From: Lingula anatina
Taxonomy: Eukaryota; Brachiopoda; Lingulata; Lingulida; Lingulidae
Direction of reading: 5' to 3'
Assembly: GCF_001039355.2 (NCBI RefSeq)
Contig: NW_019774770.1
Location: forward strand, 423,221 to 487,220
DNA: 64,000 nucleotides
The notes below the pieces were generated by a model. That model did no database searches and had not been told where the DNA came from. It was given only the letters and a program-made list of their open reading frames with translations. A program made the translations under genes and the position numbers. Below are positions 63,491 to 64,000 of this stretch, piece after piece; the first letter of the stretch is position 1, and every line of letters begins with the position of its first letter.

Positions 63491-64000
63491 TTAAGCCGGG
63501 CTTTACAAAGCCGGTGACCTAAAAATGGCGGACGTACATGAAAGAAAAACCGCCTAATCTTTTTATAGTCTCTCCGCCTCCCCACACGTCGTCCCTGCTG
63601 GGCACAGTAATTAAATCGCGTCTCCGTTCGCCATGCGGAAGCTACTTGAGAAATATTAAGTGCGCATGCTCATCAGTTAAACTCGTGGTGAAAAAAAGCA
63701 TGGCGGCTGAAGGCGATCGAAGGAAAAAAGCTCTTCTGTTCTATTATCTTTGAAAACAGAGACGAAAAAGGAATAATTTGGCCCGTAGAGCAGCAATGAA
63801 TCGACTATCTACGGAGATAATATCACCAGAGATATTCACGGAAATATTAATGTTCGGAGCCGAGTTTAATTACTGTACCCCGCAGGGACGACGTGTAGGG
63901 AGGCGTGTGAGAGGCGGAGAGACTATTAAAAGATTAGGCGGTTTTTCTTTCATGTACGTCCGCCATTTTTAGGTCACCGGCTTTGTAAAGCCTGGCTTAA
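63491..64000. mobile_element. TTAA-bounded inverted-repeat (MITE-like) element
   Basis: The left end TTAAGCCGGGCTTTACAAAG and the right end, whose reverse complement is TTAAGCCAGGCTTTACAAAG, start near-perfect inverted arms of at least 110 bp. The arms contain TAAAAATGGCGGACGTACAT and AAAAACCGCCTAATCTTTT. The element is 510 bp and ends at the window edge. TTAA at both ends suggests a piggyBac-type target, but no transposase is present. Open frames inside it are by-products of the inverted arms. Confidence 0.85.

Noticed and set aside
63538-63972. Two plus-strand open frames near the window end
   Set aside because: They lie in and between the inverted arms of the TTAA element and share mirrored sequence; no protein similarity is seen.
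1-64000. tRNA or rRNA genes
   Set aside because: Read by eye for cloverleaf-like arms and conserved T-loop words; nothing convincing was found. A tRNAscan-type search would be decisive.

Overview
The window looks like nuclear DNA of an animal, most likely a heterozygous marine invertebrate. Genes are split into many short exons with GT..AG introns, the DNA is AT-rich, and microsatellites, small inverted-repeat elements and decayed transposons are common. I cannot name the species or phylum. All three recognisable genes lie on the minus strand.

Layout. (1) 4.7-17.7 kb: an SLC6-family Na+/Cl- coupled transporter of the glycine-transporter (GlyT) class. It has 12 common coding exons and two alternative first coding exons, at 14.0-14.2 and 17.5-17.7 kb. 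(2) 22.7-46.2 kb: a second SLC6 GlyT-class transporter in the same orientation, with almost the same exon sizes and phases, so the two are tandem paralogs. Its first coding exon is predicted at 46.18-46.24 kb; TM1 is encoded by an exon at 37.95 kb, which appears again at 39.93 kb. (3) 51.7-61.1 kb: a complete 17-exon gene of the dystrophin superfamily, about 748 residues, with WW, EF-hand, ZZ and coiled-coil parts. It is closest in style to dystrotelin but keeps a WW domain at its very N-terminus. The remaining DNA holds repeats, several foldback (MITE-like) elements, a Tc1-like transposase relic (27.6-28.2 kb), a Penelope-like retroelement relic (48.6-49.0 kb) and a TTAA-bounded inverted-repeat element (63.5-64.0 kb).

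Assembly caution. Four places where a run of N or a single n occurs are flanked by near-identical direct copies (about 0.19, 1.96, 2.02 and 1.4 kb). They are best read as two haplotypes or unmerged contig ends laid end to end, not as biological duplications. The duplicated transporter TM1 exon and the duplicated dystrotelin exons should each be counted once. The paired copies do give a free view of allelic variation: the dystrotelin Pro/Ser-rich exon differs at several amino acids while its coiled-coil exon is identical.

Function. Both transporters keep the Na+ and Cl- site residues of the family. Both combine a GlyT1-like glycine in TM6 with a GlyT2-like glutamate in TM10, and both have long glycosylated second extracellular loops. 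They probably carry glycine or a similar small neutral amino acid. The dystrotelin-like protein would be a membrane-cytoskeleton adaptor. I see no functional link between it and the transporters beyond being neighbours.
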